6,154 bases of DNA from Planctomycetota bacterium (GTDB lineage: Bacteria; Planctomycetota; Phycisphaerae; WQYP01; JAJZKY01): contig JAJZKY010000300.1 of NCBI GenBank assembly GCA_021803885.1, positions 1-6,154 on the forward strand, in the 5' to 3' direction. A model generated the notes under the pieces. That model ran no database searches. It was not told where the DNA came from and saw only the letters and a list, made by a program, of their open reading frames with translations. The first letter of the stretch is position 1, and each line of letters begins with the position of its first letter. A program made the translations under genes and the position numbers. Shown here in pieces: positions 5,190-6,154 of this stretch.

Positions 5190-6154
5190 GTGCGGTATTT
5201 TCGCAATTATCGAATGAGAGGGTTGCTCGGCGGTGCGGTATTGGCCGGCCTGTGGATCGGCGCGAGTGCCGGCATCGGTAAATCGGCACCCCGCATCAGC
5301 AGCGATATGGCGCGGGCCATTCGCAACCTCGGTTCGTCTCGTTACGCAACCCGCCAGAAGGCTGAGGCCGAGATTCGTGTGCTTCTGGCCGACCAGTTGC
5401 GGGCAACGATCCAAGCGACCGGGGATGAGCGCCGCGCACGCCTCATTCATATTCTGGAATTCGACGAAAACATCTCCCGCTGGGCCTTGGCCGTGATGCG
5501 CCGGCCAGCCTCCGATCGCAGGGAACTCTTCGATTGGGGGCTATCCCCACAGGTCGCACCATTGATTGCCGATGCATTCTCTCACCGACCGTCGGTCCAG
5601 ATCAAGGCCGCCGGCGGTCTGGCGGCACTCTGGCCGCAATCGGAATGGATCGTCGATCGGTTGCTTTCCAGTCCCCATCGGCTGGTGTACCTGAGCATGC
5701 TTGCCGCGATCTGGAATATCAAACCCGATGCCCATCTCACGGATAAATTATGGCGCTGGTCGGTTGCCTCGAATAACACGGTGGGGGTGCAGACTGTTTC
5801 CATGCACAGGCTGAAATTCCATCATCAAATGATCACCATATCACATTTTATTAATATTTGGCAGCGGATACAGGACAGCACCTATGCCACTGAGGTGCTG
5901 CGGCATTGGAATCCGCCGCAACTCAAGGCACTTCTGGCCGATTATGCCCGCACCGCCTCAATTCCCAATACCCCGGCGGCCCAGACACTGGCATCCCCGG
6001 CCTCGGCGGGCTGCCGGAATTATCTGTCGCTCTTTGCCCGGGCGCGTCCACGGTCGGCGGCGCCGTGGCTGCTGAAAATTCTCCGTTCCCCCACGCCCGG
6101 CGGAGTCAGCTTTGTCGGTAATTTTAATAATCAACAGGTTCACTGGGACAGTCA
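5190..6154 (+). CDS. Exported HEAT-like protein, 3' end beyond the window
   Basis: The frame is open from GTG 5190 to the window end: 321 complete codons with no stop. The N-terminus is a signal peptide or anchor: basic MRYFRNYRMR, then the hydrophobic segment GLLGGAVLAGLWIGASA, with a possible cleavage after A27. Residues about 37-75 (SDMARAIRNLGSSRYATRQKAEAEIRVLL) fit the degenerate HEAT-like unit common in planctomycete exported proteins: I-x-x-L-x-S-x-x-Y-x-x-R-x-x-A-E. More helical pairs follow (about 78-106 and 118-175, including IKAAGGLAALWP). Near the window end PWLLKILRSP precedes a Gly/Asn-rich stretch (GGVSFVGNFNNQQVHW). No catalytic motif is seen, and a scaffold or binding role in the envelope is inference. 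It is divergent from the DUF3467 operon. Several antisense and off-frame open frames across it are shadows. Confidence 0.8.
   Translation, partial: MRYFRNYRMRGLLGGAVLAGLWIGASAGIGKSAPRISSDMARAIRNLGSSRYATRQKAEAEIRVLLADQLRATIQATGDERRARLIHILEFDENISRWALAVMRRPASDRRELFDWGLSPQVAPLIADAFSHRPSVQIKAAGGLAALWPQSEWIVDRLLSSPHRLVYLSMLAAIWNIKPDAHLTDKLWRWSVASNNTVGVQTVSMHRLKFHHQMITISHFINIWQRIQDSTYATEVLRHWNPPQLKALLADYARTASIPNTPAAQTLASPASAGCRNYLSLFARARPRSAAPWLLKILRSPTPGGVSFVGNFNNQQVHWDS

Overview
The window looks like chromosomal DNA from a Gram-negative-type bacterium with an outer membrane. It is moderately GC-rich. A member of the Planctomycetota (perhaps Phycisphaerae-like) is my best guess. The grounds are an outer-membrane beta-barrel, two lipoproteins, a DUF3467 protein next to a family-4-type uracil-DNA glycosylase, and a degenerate HEAT-like exported protein. 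This taxonomic call is inference from gene content, not from a marker gene.

Layout, left to right. (1) A plus-strand gene (51-1385) encodes an autotransporter-type outer-membrane barrel with almost no passenger. It ends in a strong intrinsic terminator (1410-1453). (2) After a 392-base gap with an extended -10 promoter come two plus-strand lipoprotein genes. The first (1778-2881) resembles LpoB/CsgG-type periplasmic lipoproteins. The second (2913-3365) is YcfL/DUF1425-like. The two are separated by 31 bases and probably form an operon. The pairing recalls the ycfL-lpoB neighbourhood of enterobacteria, in the opposite order. (3) A convergent, gene-free 309-base spacer (3366-3674) holds several small inverted repeats. 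(4) A minus-strand pair follows: a DUF3467 gene (4704-5036) whose stop codon directly abuts the start of a uracil-DNA glycosylase gene (3675-4703). (5) A divergent promoter region (5037-5189) leads into a plus-strand gene with a GTG start (5190 to beyond the window end). It encodes an exported protein with HEAT-like helices near its N-terminus.

The first three genes are cell-envelope functions. The minus-strand pair couples DNA repair to a small protein of unknown function. The most striking feature is the glycosylase. It keeps the family-4 active-site motifs, but all four positions where the [4Fe-4S] cysteines are expected are replaced, and its 342 residues contain no cysteine at all. It also has a loop insertion after the catalytic Asn segment and a roughly 150-residue disordered N-terminal extension.

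No mobile element, CRISPR array, tRNA or rRNA was seen.
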